From positions 1,894,494 through 1,955,561 of the forward strand of contig CP070696.1 of assembly GCA_020353535.1 (NCBI GenBank): DNA of 61,068 bases. Direction: 5' to 3'. Below are positions 42,216 to 52,019 of the stretch, piece by piece. This DNA comes from Spirochaetaceae bacterium. GTDB taxonomy: Bacteria > Spirochaetota > Spirochaetia > SZUA-6 > DRHE01. Both the position numbers and the translations under genes were made by a program. Within the stretch, counting starts at the first letter, position 1, and the number at the start of each line of letters is the position of its first letter. The notes under the pieces are model-generated. The model made no database searches. It saw only the letters and a list, made by a program, of their open reading frames with translations, and was not told where the DNA came from.

Positions 42216-43109
42216 ATGACCAGAGAAGATCTGAAAAATCTAAAACCAGAGTATGAGTTTTTCATCGGGATCGATTCGGACGGCTGCGTCTTTCCAAGCA
42301 TGGAGCTGAAGCACAAGGAGTGCTTCATCCCCAACATCATCAAGCACTGGAAGCTGCAGGGGATCTCCAAATATGCCCGGGAGGCAGCGGAGTTCGTCAA
42401 CCTCTACTCCCAATGGCGGGGGGAGAATCGATTCCCTGCTCTGCTGCGGGTCTTCGATCTGCTCAAAGACCACCCGGCGGTACGGAGAAGCAGCGCCAAG
42501 ATCCCGGAGGTTCCGGCTCTACGCAGGTGGGCGGCGGAAGCCTCCTCACTGGGCAATCCGACCCTCAAGCAGGCAATCGACAAGAATCCCGATCCGGATC
42601 TGATCCAGACTCTTAAATGGTCCGAAGCGGTGAACACAACTGTGCTTGAGATCGTAACCGATGTACCACCCTTTCCGGGAGTGAGGGAGACTCTCGAAAA
42701 GATGGTGCGGAAGGCAGACGTAATCGTTGTTTCCGGAACCCCCGGAGAGGCGCTGCAGCGGGAGTGGGCTGAACATGATATCGCGAAATACGTCCGTCTC
42801 ATCGCCGGACAGGAGCTGGGCAAGAAGAGGGAGCATCTCAGCCTGGCGGCGGGGGGGAAATATGCGCCGGAGAAGATGCTGATGATCGGGGATGCCCCCG
42901 GTGACATGCAGGCGGCCAGATCAGTGGGGGCGCAATTCTACCCCATCTTTCCCGGCAGTGAGGAAGAATCCTGGGATCGATTGCTCAATGAAGCCCTGGA
43001 GTGCTTTTTCAGCGGTCGTTATAGTGGAGAGTTCGAGAACAATTTGGTCGAAGAGTTCAACCGGCTTCTCCCGGATACGCCCCCGTGGAAGAGGCTGGTG
43101 AATCGATAG
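42216..43109 (+). CDS. HAD-superfamily hydrolase of unknown substrate
   Basis: 297 residues. Motif I is GIDSDGCVFPSM (D20, D22); motif II VVSGTPGEAL; motif IV MLMIGDAPGDMQAA. A large helical cap lies between about 30 and 150 and includes WRGENRFPALLRVFDLL. The intact DxD suggests a phosphatase or phosphomutase. It lies between uxuB and the LarA-like gene, 26 and 14 bases from its neighbours, so a role in the uronate pathway is likely. It could remove a dead-end sugar phosphate. This is inference. Confidence 0.8.
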   Translation: MTREDLKNLKPEYEFFIGIDSDGCVFPSMELKHKECFIPNIIKHWKLQGISKYAREAAEFVNLYSQWRGENRFPALLRVFDLLKDHPAVRRSSAKIPEVPALRRWAAEASSLGNPTLKQAIDKNPDPDLIQTLKWSEAVNTTVLEIVTDVPPFPGVRETLEKMVRKADVIVVSGTPGEALQREWAEHDIAKYVRLIAGQELGKKREHLSLAAGGKYAPEKMLMIGDAPGDMQAARSVGAQFYPIFPGSEEESWDRLLNEALECFFSGRYSGEFENNLVEEFNRLLPDTPPWKRLVNR

Positions 43110-43123
43110 GAAGGAGTACGCCC

Positions 43124-44428
43124 ATGGTAAAGGGTAGAGGAAATCCGGATCTGGACATCGGCTTGGAGGAAGCCAAGGCAATCATCGCGGAGGGTACGCC
43201 CTCGGAGCTGGTGGCGGGTAAGCGGGTGCTGGTACTAACCCCCGATGCCACCCGCACCTGCCCCCTGCCCCGGATGATCACCGCCGTGAATGAAGTGATT
43301 GGGAGCAGAGCCGAGCGTCTCGATTTCATGGTAGCCCTGGGATCCCACCATCCGCTCACCGACGAGCAGATCCTGAAACTCTACGGCATCAGCCCGGAGC
43401 GCAAGGCCGGGGAGTTTGCCGGCTGCCGCTTTCTCAACCACCGCTGGGACCTGCCGGAGACCCTGATCAAGATTGGAACGATCCCGGAGGAGGAGATCGA
43501 GCAGCTCAGCGGCGGATTATTCCGGGAAGCGGTGGATGTGGACATCAACAGTGAAATCCTGAACTACGACCTGCTGCTCATCCTGGGGCCGGTCTTCCCT
43601 CACGAAGTGGTCGGCATTTCCGGGGGCAACAAGTACCTCTTTCCCGGCATCTCCGGAGGGGAGTTTCTGCATTTCTTCCACTGGCTCGGGGCGGTGATCA
43701 GCTGCTGGAAGATCATCGGGAAGAAGAACACTCCCGTGCGGGCGGTGGTAAATCGGGCCGCCGAAATGGTATCGGTTCCCCGCCACTCGATCTGTATGGT
43801 CGTCGGCCACGGCGGAGGCGGGAGTGATGATACCGCCGATGGTGATGCCGGGGGGTCCGGAAGACTGGCCGGATTGTTGGTCGGTACCCCGGAGGAAGCC
43901 TGGTCCCGCGCTGCTGACCTGTCGCAGCGGATGCACATCGTGTACAAAGATCGCCCTTACAGCACCGTACTGGGCAGAGCCCCGGAGATGTACGACGAGT
44001 TGTGGGTCGGGGGCAAGGTGATGTACAAGCTCGAGCCGGTTGTGGCGGATGGGGGCAGGCTGATCATCTACGCACCCCACCTGAGGGAGATATCTTCCAC
44101 CTGGGGACGGTATCTCGAGAAGGTCGGCTACCACGTGGCCGAGTACTTCCTCAAACAGTGGGATCGATTCACAGATATACCCCGGGGCGTTCTGGCCCAT
44201 TCGGTTCACGTCAAGGGTTTGGGGAGTTTCGAAAACGGCGTGGAGCGGCCTCGCATCGAGGTGATCCTGGCCACGGGAATTTCTGAAGCTATGTGCCGGC
44301 AGCTCGGCTTAGGCTATATGGATCCGGCGTCCATCCGGATAGAGGAGTATCGGAACCGCGAAGCCGAGGGAATACTGTTCGTGGACCATGCCGGAGAAGT
44401 TGTACATCGGGTAAAAGGAGAGCAATGA
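43124..44428 (+). CDS. LarA-like nickel-pincer racemase/epimerase, candidate mannonate/gluconate 2-epimerase
   Basis: 434 residues from the ATG at 43124 (AAGGAG seven bases upstream). Lactate-racemase (LarA) features are in order: PDATRTCPLP (40-49), GSHHPLTDEQI with H75-H76, FPHEVVGISGGNK with H160 and K170 (the lysine that holds the pincer cofactor in LarA), and H183/H186 as nickel-ligand candidates. LarA relatives invert the carbon next to a carboxylate. In this operon a 2-epimerase joining D-mannonate to D-gluconate would connect uxuB with gnd. Cofactor genes (larB, larC, larE) are not in the window. Family sure, substrate inferred. Confidence 0.8.
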   Translation: MVKGRGNPDLDIGLEEAKAIIAEGTPSELVAGKRVLVLTPDATRTCPLPRMITAVNEVIGSRAERLDFMVALGSHHPLTDEQILKLYGISPERKAGEFAGCRFLNHRWDLPETLIKIGTIPEEEIEQLSGGLFREAVDVDINSEILNYDLLLILGPVFPHEVVGISGGNKYLFPGISGGEFLHFFHWLGAVISCWKIIGKKNTPVRAVVNRAAEMVSVPRHSICMVVGHGGGGSDDTADGDAGGSGRLAGLLVGTPEEAWSRAADLSQRMHIVYKDRPYSTVLGRAPEMYDELWVGGKVMYKLEPVVADGGRLIIYAPHLREISSTWGRYLEKVGYHVAEYFLKQWDRFTDIPRGVLAHSVHVKGLGSFENGVERPRIEVILATGISEAMCRQLGLGYMDPASIRIEEYRNREAEGILFVDHAGEVVHRVKGEQ

Positions 44429-44429
44429 G

Positions 44430-46034
44430 ATGAGCATCGAGGGAAAAACGATCGACAAGTGGATCACGGATGCGCGCCGCGCAGGACTCGTCGGAGCCGC
44501 GGGATTTGATGCGGCTGCGGCCAGTGGAGAGAAAGCGGCGGCACTGCTGTTCCCTGGATCGGTTAAGCAGAAAAACGGCACCGTGTACGCCCTGCTGAAG
44601 GTGCCCGGGGCGTCTAGCGGCGGGCCTGCCTTCTCCTGGGACCGCGCCCTGGGGATCTTCGGACCTTCTGCAGCTTTCAGCGGATTTGAGGGAGAGGTCG
44701 TGGAAATTGCGGGCAGCGGCGGGGGGAATCCGGCCAAAGCCCTGTTCGCATCATTGGACCACGTCAACGCCGCGGCACTGCGCCGGGCTCTTCCCTTCAC
44801 CGCACCCTCTCCGCTTGCCTCTTCCGCCGTTACCTTCGGCGCGGGAGACCGGTTGGGAGTGGCAGGTGCAGGGCATCTCCGCGTTATGAGCCGCTACCAG
44901 GCCAGCCCGGTTCTGGCGCAGCAGTCTGTGCGGGAGCTGGATCTCACGGGCCGAGACTACGCGCAGGTGCTGGATGCCTCGACCTGGTCCGTATTCCAGG
45001 AGGGGTATGATCGACCATGGGGTGCGGACGGAGATCACCTGAAGACCGAGGATTGGGTGCGAACCGCACTGCAGATCGGCTTTACCCGAATCACCGCTGA
45101 TGTTTCCGACTATATCCGCCACGAGTACGCCGGTGCGGCGGATGCGGCTGTCTTGGAAGCCTATGATCGGCTGGAGCGGGGCTATCGCCGTCGGATCGAA
45201 GATACCTACCTGCCGTTGAAGGTGGATCTCGATACCGGTGAGACCGTCTCCTTTTCTCAGGAAGTTCTGGCCCGCACCGCCCTGATCTACGCGCAGGCTA
45301 TCGAGCACGCGCTGCGTCTGTATCGCGCCGGAGTGGCTGTCAAGGGAGAGGGGGCATTCGATTTCGAGCTTTCCGTGGATGAGACCGAGACGCCCACCAC
45401 CCCCGAAGCGCACGTATTCGTAGTTCTGGAATCCAGGCACCTGGGCATGAAGGTCGGCTCCCTGGCACCCCGCTTTGTCGGTGAGTTCCAGAAGGGAATC
45501 GACTACATCGGCGATCTGAAAGCTTTCCAGCAGACCTTCGCCACCCATGCCGCACTAGCCCGGAAATTCGGCTGCCGCATTTCGGTCCATTCGGGGAGCG
45601 ACAAGTTCTCGGTCTTTCCGATCGTAGGCGAGCTCACCCGTGGGCGCTATCACATCAAAACGGCTGGAACCTTCTGGCTGGAAGCCATGAAGATCATAGC
45701 AGCCCAAGAGCCGGCCCTGTACCGAAAGCTGCATCAGGCTGCCCTGGAACGGTTTCACAAGGCAACGAGCTACTACATGGTGACCACAAACCTCGAGAAT
45801 GTGCCGAGCCTCGATGGGCTTCAGGATCAGCAGCTGCCCGGACTTTTCGACAATCCCGATGCCAGACAGCTGATACACATCACCTACGGGGAGCTGCTGC
45901 GGGATGAGGCGCTGGGGCTCGCATTTTTCCAGGGCCTGCACAGGCATATCGAGACCTACTGGAGTGCCGTGGAGAAGCACACGGAGAACCACCTGAGAAC
46001 GCTCGGGGTAAAGGAAAGCGACAATGGCCGTTAA
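44430..46034 (+). CDS. uxaE: Tagaturonate/fructuronate epimerase
   Basis: 534 residues, ATG at 44430 with AAAGGAG nine bases upstream. It matches the UxaE family first described in Thermotoga: VYALLKVPGASSG, YDRPWGADGDHLK, GFTRITADVSDYI, LRLYRAGVAVKGEG, ISVHSGSDKFSVFP and GRYHIKTAGTFWLEA. The enzyme interconverts D-tagaturonate and D-fructuronate, so galacturonate can join the glucuronate route without UxaB/UxaA. One base after the LarA-like stop and overlapping uxaC by 11 bases, which indicates tight coupling. Confidence 0.9.
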   Translation: MSIEGKTIDKWITDARRAGLVGAAGFDAAAASGEKAAALLFPGSVKQKNGTVYALLKVPGASSGGPAFSWDRALGIFGPSAAFSGFEGEVVEIAGSGGGNPAKALFASLDHVNAAALRRALPFTAPSPLASSAVTFGAGDRLGVAGAGHLRVMSRYQASPVLAQQSVRELDLTGRDYAQVLDASTWSVFQEGYDRPWGADGDHLKTEDWVRTALQIGFTRITADVSDYIRHEYAGAADAAVLEAYDRLERGYRRRIEDTYLPLKVDLDTGETVSFSQEVLARTALIYAQAIEHALRLYRAGVAVKGEGAFDFELSVDETETPTTPEAHVFVVLESRHLGMKVGSLAPRFVGEFQKGIDYIGDLKAFQQTFATHAALARKFGCRISVHSGSDKFSVFPIVGELTRGRYHIKTAGTFWLEAMKIIAAQEPALYRKLHQAALERFHKATSYYMVTTNLENVPSLDGLQDQQLPGLFDNPDARQLIHITYGELLRDEALGLAFFQGLHRHIETYWSAVEKHTENHLRTLGVKESDNGR

Positions 46035-47451
46035 TTTTCTCGATGAGGATTTCCTGCTCAGCACGGAGTTTGCCCGGCGGCTGTACCACGAGTACGCCGA
46101 AGGGCTACCGATCTTCGACTATCATTGCCACCTGCCGGTGGCGGAGGTGGCGGACAACCGGCAGTTTGAAAACTTGAGTCGGATCTGGCTGGCAGGGGAT
46201 CACTACAAGTGGCGGGCTATGCGGGCCTTTGGCGTCGAGGAGCGCCTGATTACAGGGGATGCTCCGGACTGGGAGAAGTTCGCCGCCTGGGCTGAAACCG
46301 TTCCCTTCACGGTACGCAATCCCCTCTACCATTGGACCCACATGGAATTGAAGGATCCCTTCGGCATCAACGGCAAGCTGCTCTCACCCGACACGGCCCG
46401 GGAGATCTACGATCACTGCAACGCCCTGCTGCAGAGGCGGGAGTTCCGAGCCAGGGGATTGATGGAGCACTTCAAGGTCAAGGTAGTCTGCACCACCGAC
46501 GATCCAACCGACGACTTGGAGCACCACCGCAGGCTGGCCGAGGAGCTGTCCGGCGGCAGTTTCGGCATCAGGGTACTGCCCGCTTTCCGGCCGGACAAAG
46601 CCATGGGAGTGGAGCGCATCAAAGATTTTATCGCCTGGGTCATCAAGCTGGAAAAATCGACGGATATGCTGATCGGTGATTACCGGAGCTTCCTTGAGGC
46701 GCTGCGCAAGAGGCACCGCGCCTTCCATGAGCTCGGTTGCCGGCTTTCGGATCACGGTATCGAGCAGCCCTACGCCGCTGACTATACGGAAAAAGAGATT
46801 GCCGGGATATTCAAAAAGGCCAGGGCCGGCGGATCACTGTCCGGTGAGGAGGTATTGAAGTTCAAATCCGCCGCGCTCTTCGAGCTGGCCGGGATGGACG
46901 GTGAAGCCGGCTGGACCCAGCAGTTTCACTTCGGTGCCCTGCGCAACAACTCCAGCCGCATGTACGCCGCCATAGGACCCGACAGCGGCTTCGACGCCAT
47001 GGGGGATTTCGAGATCGCCCGGCCGCTGGTGCGCCTGTTTGACCGACTGGACAGCACGGGAAAGCTGGCCAGGACCATCGTGTACACCCTCAATCCCCGG
47101 GACAACGAGCTGGCCGCCTCCATTCTGGGCAGTTTCCAGGACGGATCAGTGGCAGGAAAGATGCAGCTGGGGTCGGCCTGGTGGTACAACGATCAGATCG
47201 ACGGTATGAGGCGGCAGATGGAGGCGCTGTCCAACGTCGGGCTGATCTCTCAGTTCGTAGGCATGCTCACCGACTCCCGCAGCTTTCTCTCCTACCCGCG
47301 GCACGAGTATTTCCGCCGCCTGGTCTGCGACATCTTCGGTCAGGATGTGGAATCAGGTCTGCTGCCGGCGGATATGCCTCACCTGGGCGGGATCGTTCGG
47401 GACATCTGCTGGAACAACGCGGTACGCTACTTCGGGATTCCGCTGGAGTGA
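46024..47451 (+). CDS. uxaC: Glucuronate (uronate) isomerase
   Basis: 475 residues, full length. Family segments include PIFDYHCHLPVAEVADNRQFENL (N-terminal metal site), KVVCTTDDPTDDLEHH, LPAFRPDKAM, GCRLSDHGIEQPY, QFHFGALRNNSSRMY and GMLTDSRSFLSYPRHEYFRR. It isomerises D-glucuronate to D-fructuronate and D-galacturonate to D-tagaturonate, the entry step of hexuronate breakdown. Last gene of the operon and convergent with the acetyl-CoA synthetase gene, with only 15 bases between stops and no clear terminator. Confidence 0.95.
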   Translation: MAVNFLDEDFLLSTEFARRLYHEYAEGLPIFDYHCHLPVAEVADNRQFENLSRIWLAGDHYKWRAMRAFGVEERLITGDAPDWEKFAAWAETVPFTVRNPLYHWTHMELKDPFGINGKLLSPDTAREIYDHCNALLQRREFRARGLMEHFKVKVVCTTDDPTDDLEHHRRLAEELSGGSFGIRVLPAFRPDKAMGVERIKDFIAWVIKLEKSTDMLIGDYRSFLEALRKRHRAFHELGCRLSDHGIEQPYAADYTEKEIAGIFKKARAGGSLSGEEVLKFKSAALFELAGMDGEAGWTQQFHFGALRNNSSRMYAAIGPDSGFDAMGDFEIARPLVRLFDRLDSTGKLARTIVYTLNPRDNELAASILGSFQDGSVAGKMQLGSAWWYNDQIDGMRRQMEALSNVGLISQFVGMLTDSRSFLSYPRHEYFRRLVCDIFGQDVESGLLPADMPHLGGIVRDICWNNAVRYFGIPLE

Positions 47452-47466
47452 TCGGCGACTCCGGAC

Positions 47467-49374
47467 CTAATCCTCCAGGGTGCTGATATCTCCCTCCGGC
47501 TGACCCAAAGCCCGTGCCCGCAGCAGCCGCCGCATGATCTTGCCGCTTCTTGTCTTCGGCAGGGACGAAACGAAGGTGATCGACTCGGGCTTGGCGATCG
47601 GTCCCAGCTCGTGGCCCACGTGCTCCTTCAGGATTTCGACCAGCTTGTCGTTGCCTTCCAACCCCGCACGTAGAATCACGTAGGTGTGGATGGCATTCCC
47701 CTTCAGCTCGTGGGGCAGCCCGATAGCCGCCGCTTCGGTGACATCGGGGTGGCTGACCAGGGCGCTTTCCACCTCCGCGGTGCCGAGCCGGTAGCCGCTG
47801 ACCTTGATGACGTCATCGATCCTTCCGATCACCCACACGTAGCCGTCAGCGTCCCGCCGGGCCGAATCCCCGGTCTGATACATGCCCTTGAACTTGCCCC
47901 AGTACTGCTCCTTGTAGCGGTCCGGGTCCTTGTACAGGGTGCGCAGCATGCCCGGCCAGGGACGTTTGACCACCAGGAATCCCTCGTCCCCGTCGGTGAC
48001 GGTTTTACCGTCCTCGTCGACTACGTCAACCTCGATGCCGAAGAAGGGTTTGGTAGCCGAGCCGGGTTTCAGGGGAGTAATCGGCAGAGGGGTGATCATG
48101 AATCCGCCCGTCTCGGTCTGCCACCAGGTATCCATGATGGGACAGTTACCCTTGCCGATCACGGTGTGGTACCACCTCCAAGCTTCGGGATTGATCGGCT
48201 CCCCCACCGAGCCTAGCAGGCGCAGGCTGGTAAGATCGTGACGGTTCGGCCAGGCGTCGCCGAAGCGCATCAGGCCGCGGATAGCCGTAGGGGCTGTGTA
48301 GAGAATGGTGATTCCATATTTTTCCACAAGCTGCCACCAGCGGTTCGGATAGGGGTAATTGAGGGCTCCCTCGTACATAAAGCTGGTGGCTCCGTTCAAC
48401 AGGGGGGAATACACGATGTAACTGTGGCCCGTGATCCAGCCGGGATCGGCTGCACACCACCAGCGGTCCTCGTCTTTTATATCGAACACATACTTCAGGG
48501 TTGTATAGGTATAGACCATGTAGCCGCCGTGGGTATGGACGATTCCCTTCGGGCGACCCGTAGTACCGGAGGTGTAGAGAATGAACAGGAGATCCTCCGC
48601 ATCCATCGGTTCGGTCGGGCAGTTGGGAGCCGCTATAGGCAGACCCATCAAGTCGTGGTACCAGTAGTCCCGACCGGACTCCATGTTGATCTCCTGGCCG
48701 GTCCTGCGGATCACTATGCAGGTTTCGATGGTGGGTTGTCTGGCCACCGCCTCATCGGTGATGTCTTTGAGCTTGACGATGTTTCCCCGGATCCAGCCGC
48801 CATCGGCGGTGATCAGCACCCTGCTCTGAGCGTCCTCGATGCGCTCGGCCAGTGCTTCCACGCTGAAGCCGCCGTATACTACGCTGTGGGCAGCGCCGAT
48901 CTTGGCGCAGGCCAGCATGGTGATCACCTGTTCGGGAATGCGGGGAAGATAGATAGTTACGATATCTCCCTTCTTCACCCCCAGACTCTTCAGCACGTTG
49001 GCGAACTTGCACACCTCCCTGTTCAGTGAGAAGTAGGAGTACATACGGGTATCCCCCGGCTCTCCCTCCCAGATCAGGGCCACCTTGTTCTTTCTGGCGG
49101 TCTTCAGGTGGCGGTCCAGGGCATTGTGAACGATGTTGGTCTTTCCGCCCACGAACCACTGGTAGAACGGCTTGCGGGAGTCATCGATGACCTTGTTCCA
49201 CGGTGCGAACCACTCCAGCTCCTCCGCCCGTTCTCCCCAGAAGCCAGAAGGATCGTCCAGGGAAAGCTGGTACAGCTTCTCGTACTCTTTGACGTTTGCC
49301 TGGCTGACTACCTGGGACGGCGGATTGTACAGCTCAGCGTTCGCATTGTTCGTTTTTTTCTGATTGCTTGGCAT
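47467..49374 (-). CDS. acs: Acetyl-CoA synthetase
   Basis: 635 residues. AMP-forming acyl-CoA synthetase motifs: [63 protein letters not shown], and the acetylatable lysine K612 in [14 protein letters not shown]. The tryptophan in the WWQTETGG context is that of acetate-specific enzymes. It activates acetate to acetyl-CoA with ATP in the cytoplasm. It follows the phosphofructokinase gene by 88 bases in the same direction; co-transcription is possible. Confidence 0.93.
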   Translation of the reverse strand: MPSNQKKTNNANAELYNPPSQVVSQANVKEYEKLYQLSLDDPSGFWGERAEELEWFAPWNKVIDDSRKPFYQWFVGGKTNIVHNALDRHLKTARKNKVALIWEGEPGDTRMYSYFSLNREVCKFANVLKSLGVKKGDIVTIYLPRIPEQVITMLACAKIGAAHSVVYGGFSVEALAERIEDAQSRVLITADGGWIRGNIVKLKDITDEAVARQPTIETCIVIRRTGQEINMESGRDYWYHDLMGLPIAAPNCPTEPMDAEDLLFILYTSGTTGRPKGIVHTHGGYMVYTYTTLKYVFDIKDEDRWWCAADPGWITGHSYIVYSPLLNGATSFMYEGALNYPYPNRWWQLVEKYGITILYTAPTAIRGLMRFGDAWPNRHDLTSLRLLGSVGEPINPEAWRWYHTVIGKGNCPIMDTWWQTETGGFMITPLPITPLKPGSATKPFFGIEVDVVDEDGKTVTDGDEGFLVVKRPWPGMLRTLYKDPDRYKEQYWGKFKGMYQTGDSARRDADGYVWVIGRIDDVIKVSGYRLGTAEVESALVSHPDVTEAAAIGLPHELKGNAIHTYVILRAGLEGNDKLVEILKEHVGHELGPIAKPESITFVSSLPKTRSGKIMRRLLRARALGQPEGDISTLED

Positions 49375-49462
49375 TGTTCCTCATCCTCCTCTCTGCAAAG
49401 CCTACGGGAACGGTCAGGATACAATATATATTTTGATTTTTCCAGCGCGTTGACACTTACCG

Positions 49463-50755
49463 CTATTCGGATGGCCGAAAGCGCACAGGCACATAAACCG
49501 GAAGCTTTTTTTCGATGAAACGGATCTGAAGGCGGGCGAAGCGCTGCAGGCCGTCCACGATCGGGATCTGAGGCCATGCTTCCCCGATCAGGGGCCGGGC
49601 GTAGCGAATGAAATCATCCGTCACGTCCAAGCCGTCGGACCTTATCCAGGCGGGTGGCAGCTGGCGGGAGGAGGCGGCTACGGCGTCCAGGGGGACCCTG
49701 TCGTAGCGTACGCTGTAGGGTGAGTCCGATTCACGCAGGATGGTGGCCATCCAGCCGCTTCCCTCCCTGACACCAACTTCCACGGCTTTGCGGCCCACCC
49801 GATGGGCCTCCTCTATATCCACGGTGGAGGCGAAGATCGAGGTGGAACGTTGCAGCACCCCCGGGACCTGGCCGCTGGCGTAACCGCGGCTCTTCAAGCC
49901 CACCTTGTTCAGATAGTTGACTACGGCCTGGGCCACCGTGTTCCGGCTGGCCCCGTACTCTATATGGCCGAATCCGTCGTGCATCTCCCCTAGACCGCCC
50001 ACGTCGAATCCTTCGCTGACCACCACGATGCAGCGGCCGCTGCGCTGAAGCTCCCGGTTCACGTTCTCCGCCAGACTCTCCAGCGTGTGCCGCCCCTCGG
50101 CGAAGTACATCTGCAGCGGCATCTCCCGCTGCGGGTCGGCCAAGCGGGATGCAGCGGGGATCCAGCCCGATTTACGGCCCATGGCCTGGAGTACTGATAC
50201 AGATTCGGAGACGCTCATGCCCCGGTTTTCTTCGTTCACATTTTGAACAATATAAGTCCAGTAGCGGGCGGCGCTGCCGTAACCGGGGGTATGATCGATC
50301 AGCTTGAACTCCGGATCGCCCACATCGTTGTCGATCGTCTTGGGAACTCCGGTGGCGGTCAAATCCACACCGCGTTCGACGGCCAGCCTGGATACTTTGT
50401 GAGCGGTATCCATGGAGTCATTGCCGCCGATGTAGAAGAAGTAGCCCGCCTCATGGGCCTGCATCACCTCGATGATGCGCTCGAAATCTTCGGCTTGAGC
50501 TTCGGTGAGCTTGTAGCGGCAGGTGCCCACCGCTCCGGCGGAGGTTGTGACGCGCAACAGCCGCAGCTCTTCCGGGTCCTGCTCGGACATGTCGATGAGC
50601 TCTTCCAGAAGAATCCCCTCCACCCCGTGCCAGGCGGCATAGACCTTACCGATGTGATCGTTAAAGTCCCGGCAGCCCTCCAGCACGCCGAGCAGGGAGG
50701 CGTTTATCACCGGAGAAGGACCTCCGGATTGGGCTACGATGGCGTTTCGCTTCAT
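49463..50755 (-). CDS. 6-phosphofructokinase, probably pyrophosphate-dependent
   Basis: 430 residues from the ATG at 50755. The phosphofructokinase core is clear: AQSGGPSPVINAS, GVEGILLEELID, YIGGNDSMDTA, VPKTIDNDV and MGRKSGWIPAAS. At the two positions that separate donors, it has D113 in GGNDS and K139 in PKTIDND, both of the pyrophosphate type (ATP enzymes have glycine at both). The asparagine in GGND is uncommon. It would make fructose 1,6-bisphosphate reversibly, as in other spirochaetes. Located between the M20 and acs genes. Confidence 0.9.
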   Translation of the reverse strand: MKRNAIVAQSGGPSPVINASLLGVLEGCRDFNDHIGKVYAAWHGVEGILLEELIDMSEQDPEELRLLRVTTSAGAVGTCRYKLTEAQAEDFERIIEVMQAHEAGYFFYIGGNDSMDTAHKVSRLAVERGVDLTATGVPKTIDNDVGDPEFKLIDHTPGYGSAARYWTYIVQNVNEENRGMSVSESVSVLQAMGRKSGWIPAASRLADPQREMPLQMYFAEGRHTLESLAENVNRELQRSGRCIVVVSEGFDVGGLGEMHDGFGHIEYGASRNTVAQAVVNYLNKVGLKSRGYASGQVPGVLQRSTSIFASTVDIEEAHRVGRKAVEVGVREGSGWMATILRESDSPYSVRYDRVPLDAVAASSRQLPPAWIRSDGLDVTDDFIRYARPLIGEAWPQIPIVDGLQRFARLQIRFIEKKLPVYVPVRFRPSE

Positions 50756-50783
50756 CCTCAAATCCACCTTTCCCGGTACATCA

Positions 50784-52019
50784 TCAGCCGGCAGCCTGGT
50801 TCAGGGTCTCCAGGGCCAGGGCGCTCATCACGGTAATCCCCGCTTCGATCGCTTGGTCATTGAAGTCGAACTCCGCGCTGTGCAGGCTGGGGGAGTCTTC
50901 ACCCAATCCCAGACGCAAGAATACTCCCGGAACCTTGGCCAGGTAAAAGGCGAAATCCTCCGCCCCCATCACCTGAGGCAGATCGGGGATCCAGGCCTTC
51001 TGGCCCAGATAAGATTCCACGATCTCCGTGAGGAATTCAACCTTTTCAGGATCGTTTACCAGGGGAATGTAACCCTCGCTGTACTCGAAAGAATGGGTGG
51101 CACCGGCGGCCTGGCAGATCCCCCGGATGAGCTCCTCCATCCGGGAGCGGATCAGTGTCTGAACCTTCTTGTCGAAGTAGCGGGTTGTTCCCTCCATCAC
51201 CACCTCATCGGGGATGACATTGCTCGTGGTGCCGCCGTGGATGGTGCACACCGAGACCACTCCGGCAGCTACCGGTTCCAGCGAGCGGGAAACGATGGTC
51301 TGCAGCCCGCTGACGATCTGAGCGCCGGTTACGATCGGATCTATGGTTCGGTTGGGGACCGCACCGTGACCGCCCCTGCCCTTTACCGTGATGCGGAAGC
51401 GATCCTGGGCAGCCATGGCCGGTCCCGGAATCGCGGCGATCGTGCCGCTGGGGATGCCCGGCCAGCCGTGAAGTGCGAAAACGGCCGAAGGTTTGGGATC
51501 GGCGTCCAGGAGGCCTCTATCCACCATCATTTTACCGCCTCCGGCCTCCTCCTCGGCCGGCTGAAACACGAAGCGGACACTGCCCTCGAACCGGTCGGTC
51601 AGTGAATCCAGCACCTTGAGCGTACCGATGAGAATGGCCATATGGCCGTCGTGGCCACAGGAGTGCGCCCGGCCGCTGTGCTCGGACTTCCAGCTTTTCC
51701 CGCTCTTCTCTTCGATGGGCAGGGCATCGATATCGGAGCGCAGAGTCACATTGACGCTTTTTCTGCGGCCGGATGAAGCGGTTTTACCGCGATTCCCCTT
51801 TGCACCCCTCAGCAGTCCGACCACGTCGGTGCCGATGTAGGGATCCAGCAGCTCGATCTTCGTGCCAGCGATCAGCTCCCGGATCTTCTTGGAAGTTTCC
51901 CGTTCTTCCAGCTTTGTTTCCGGAATCCGGTGCAGGCCCCGCCGGATCTCCGTGATCTCCGGCAGGATCTTCCGGATTCTGGTTTTCAAGTCTGCGGGAT
52001 CTACGCTCGGTCTCATCAT
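50784..52019 (-). CDS. M20-family amidohydrolase/peptidase
   Basis: 411 residues. The metal ligands of the M20D group are in LRSDIDALPIEE, HSCGHDGHMAI, FQPAEEEAGGG and the dimerisation domain (GRGGHGAVPNRTIDP). Members remove acyl or amino-acid groups from small conjugates (aminoacylase, N-acyl-amino-acid or IAA-amino-acid hydrolase type). It begins MMRPS with a weak AAGGAC site and ends 28 bases before the phosphofructokinase ATG. Between it and the divergent mannitol-dehydrogenase-like gene are about 140 bases with promoter-like sequence. Substrate unknown. Confidence 0.9.
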   Translation of the reverse strand: MMRPSVDPADLKTRIRKILPEITEIRRGLHRIPETKLEERETSKKIRELIAGTKIELLDPYIGTDVVGLLRGAKGNRGKTASSGRRKSVNVTLRSDIDALPIEEKSGKSWKSEHSGRAHSCGHDGHMAILIGTLKVLDSLTDRFEGSVRFVFQPAEEEAGGGKMMVDRGLLDADPKPSAVFALHGWPGIPSGTIAAIPGPAMAAQDRFRITVKGRGGHGAVPNRTIDPIVTGAQIVSGLQTIVSRSLEPVAAGVVSVCTIHGGTTSNVIPDEVVMEGTTRYFDKKVQTLIRSRMEELIRGICQAAGATHSFEYSEGYIPLVNDPEKVEFLTEIVESYLGQKAWIPDLPQVMGAEDFAFYLAKVPGVFLRLGLGEDSPSLHSAEFDFNDQAIEAGITVMSALALETLNQAAG

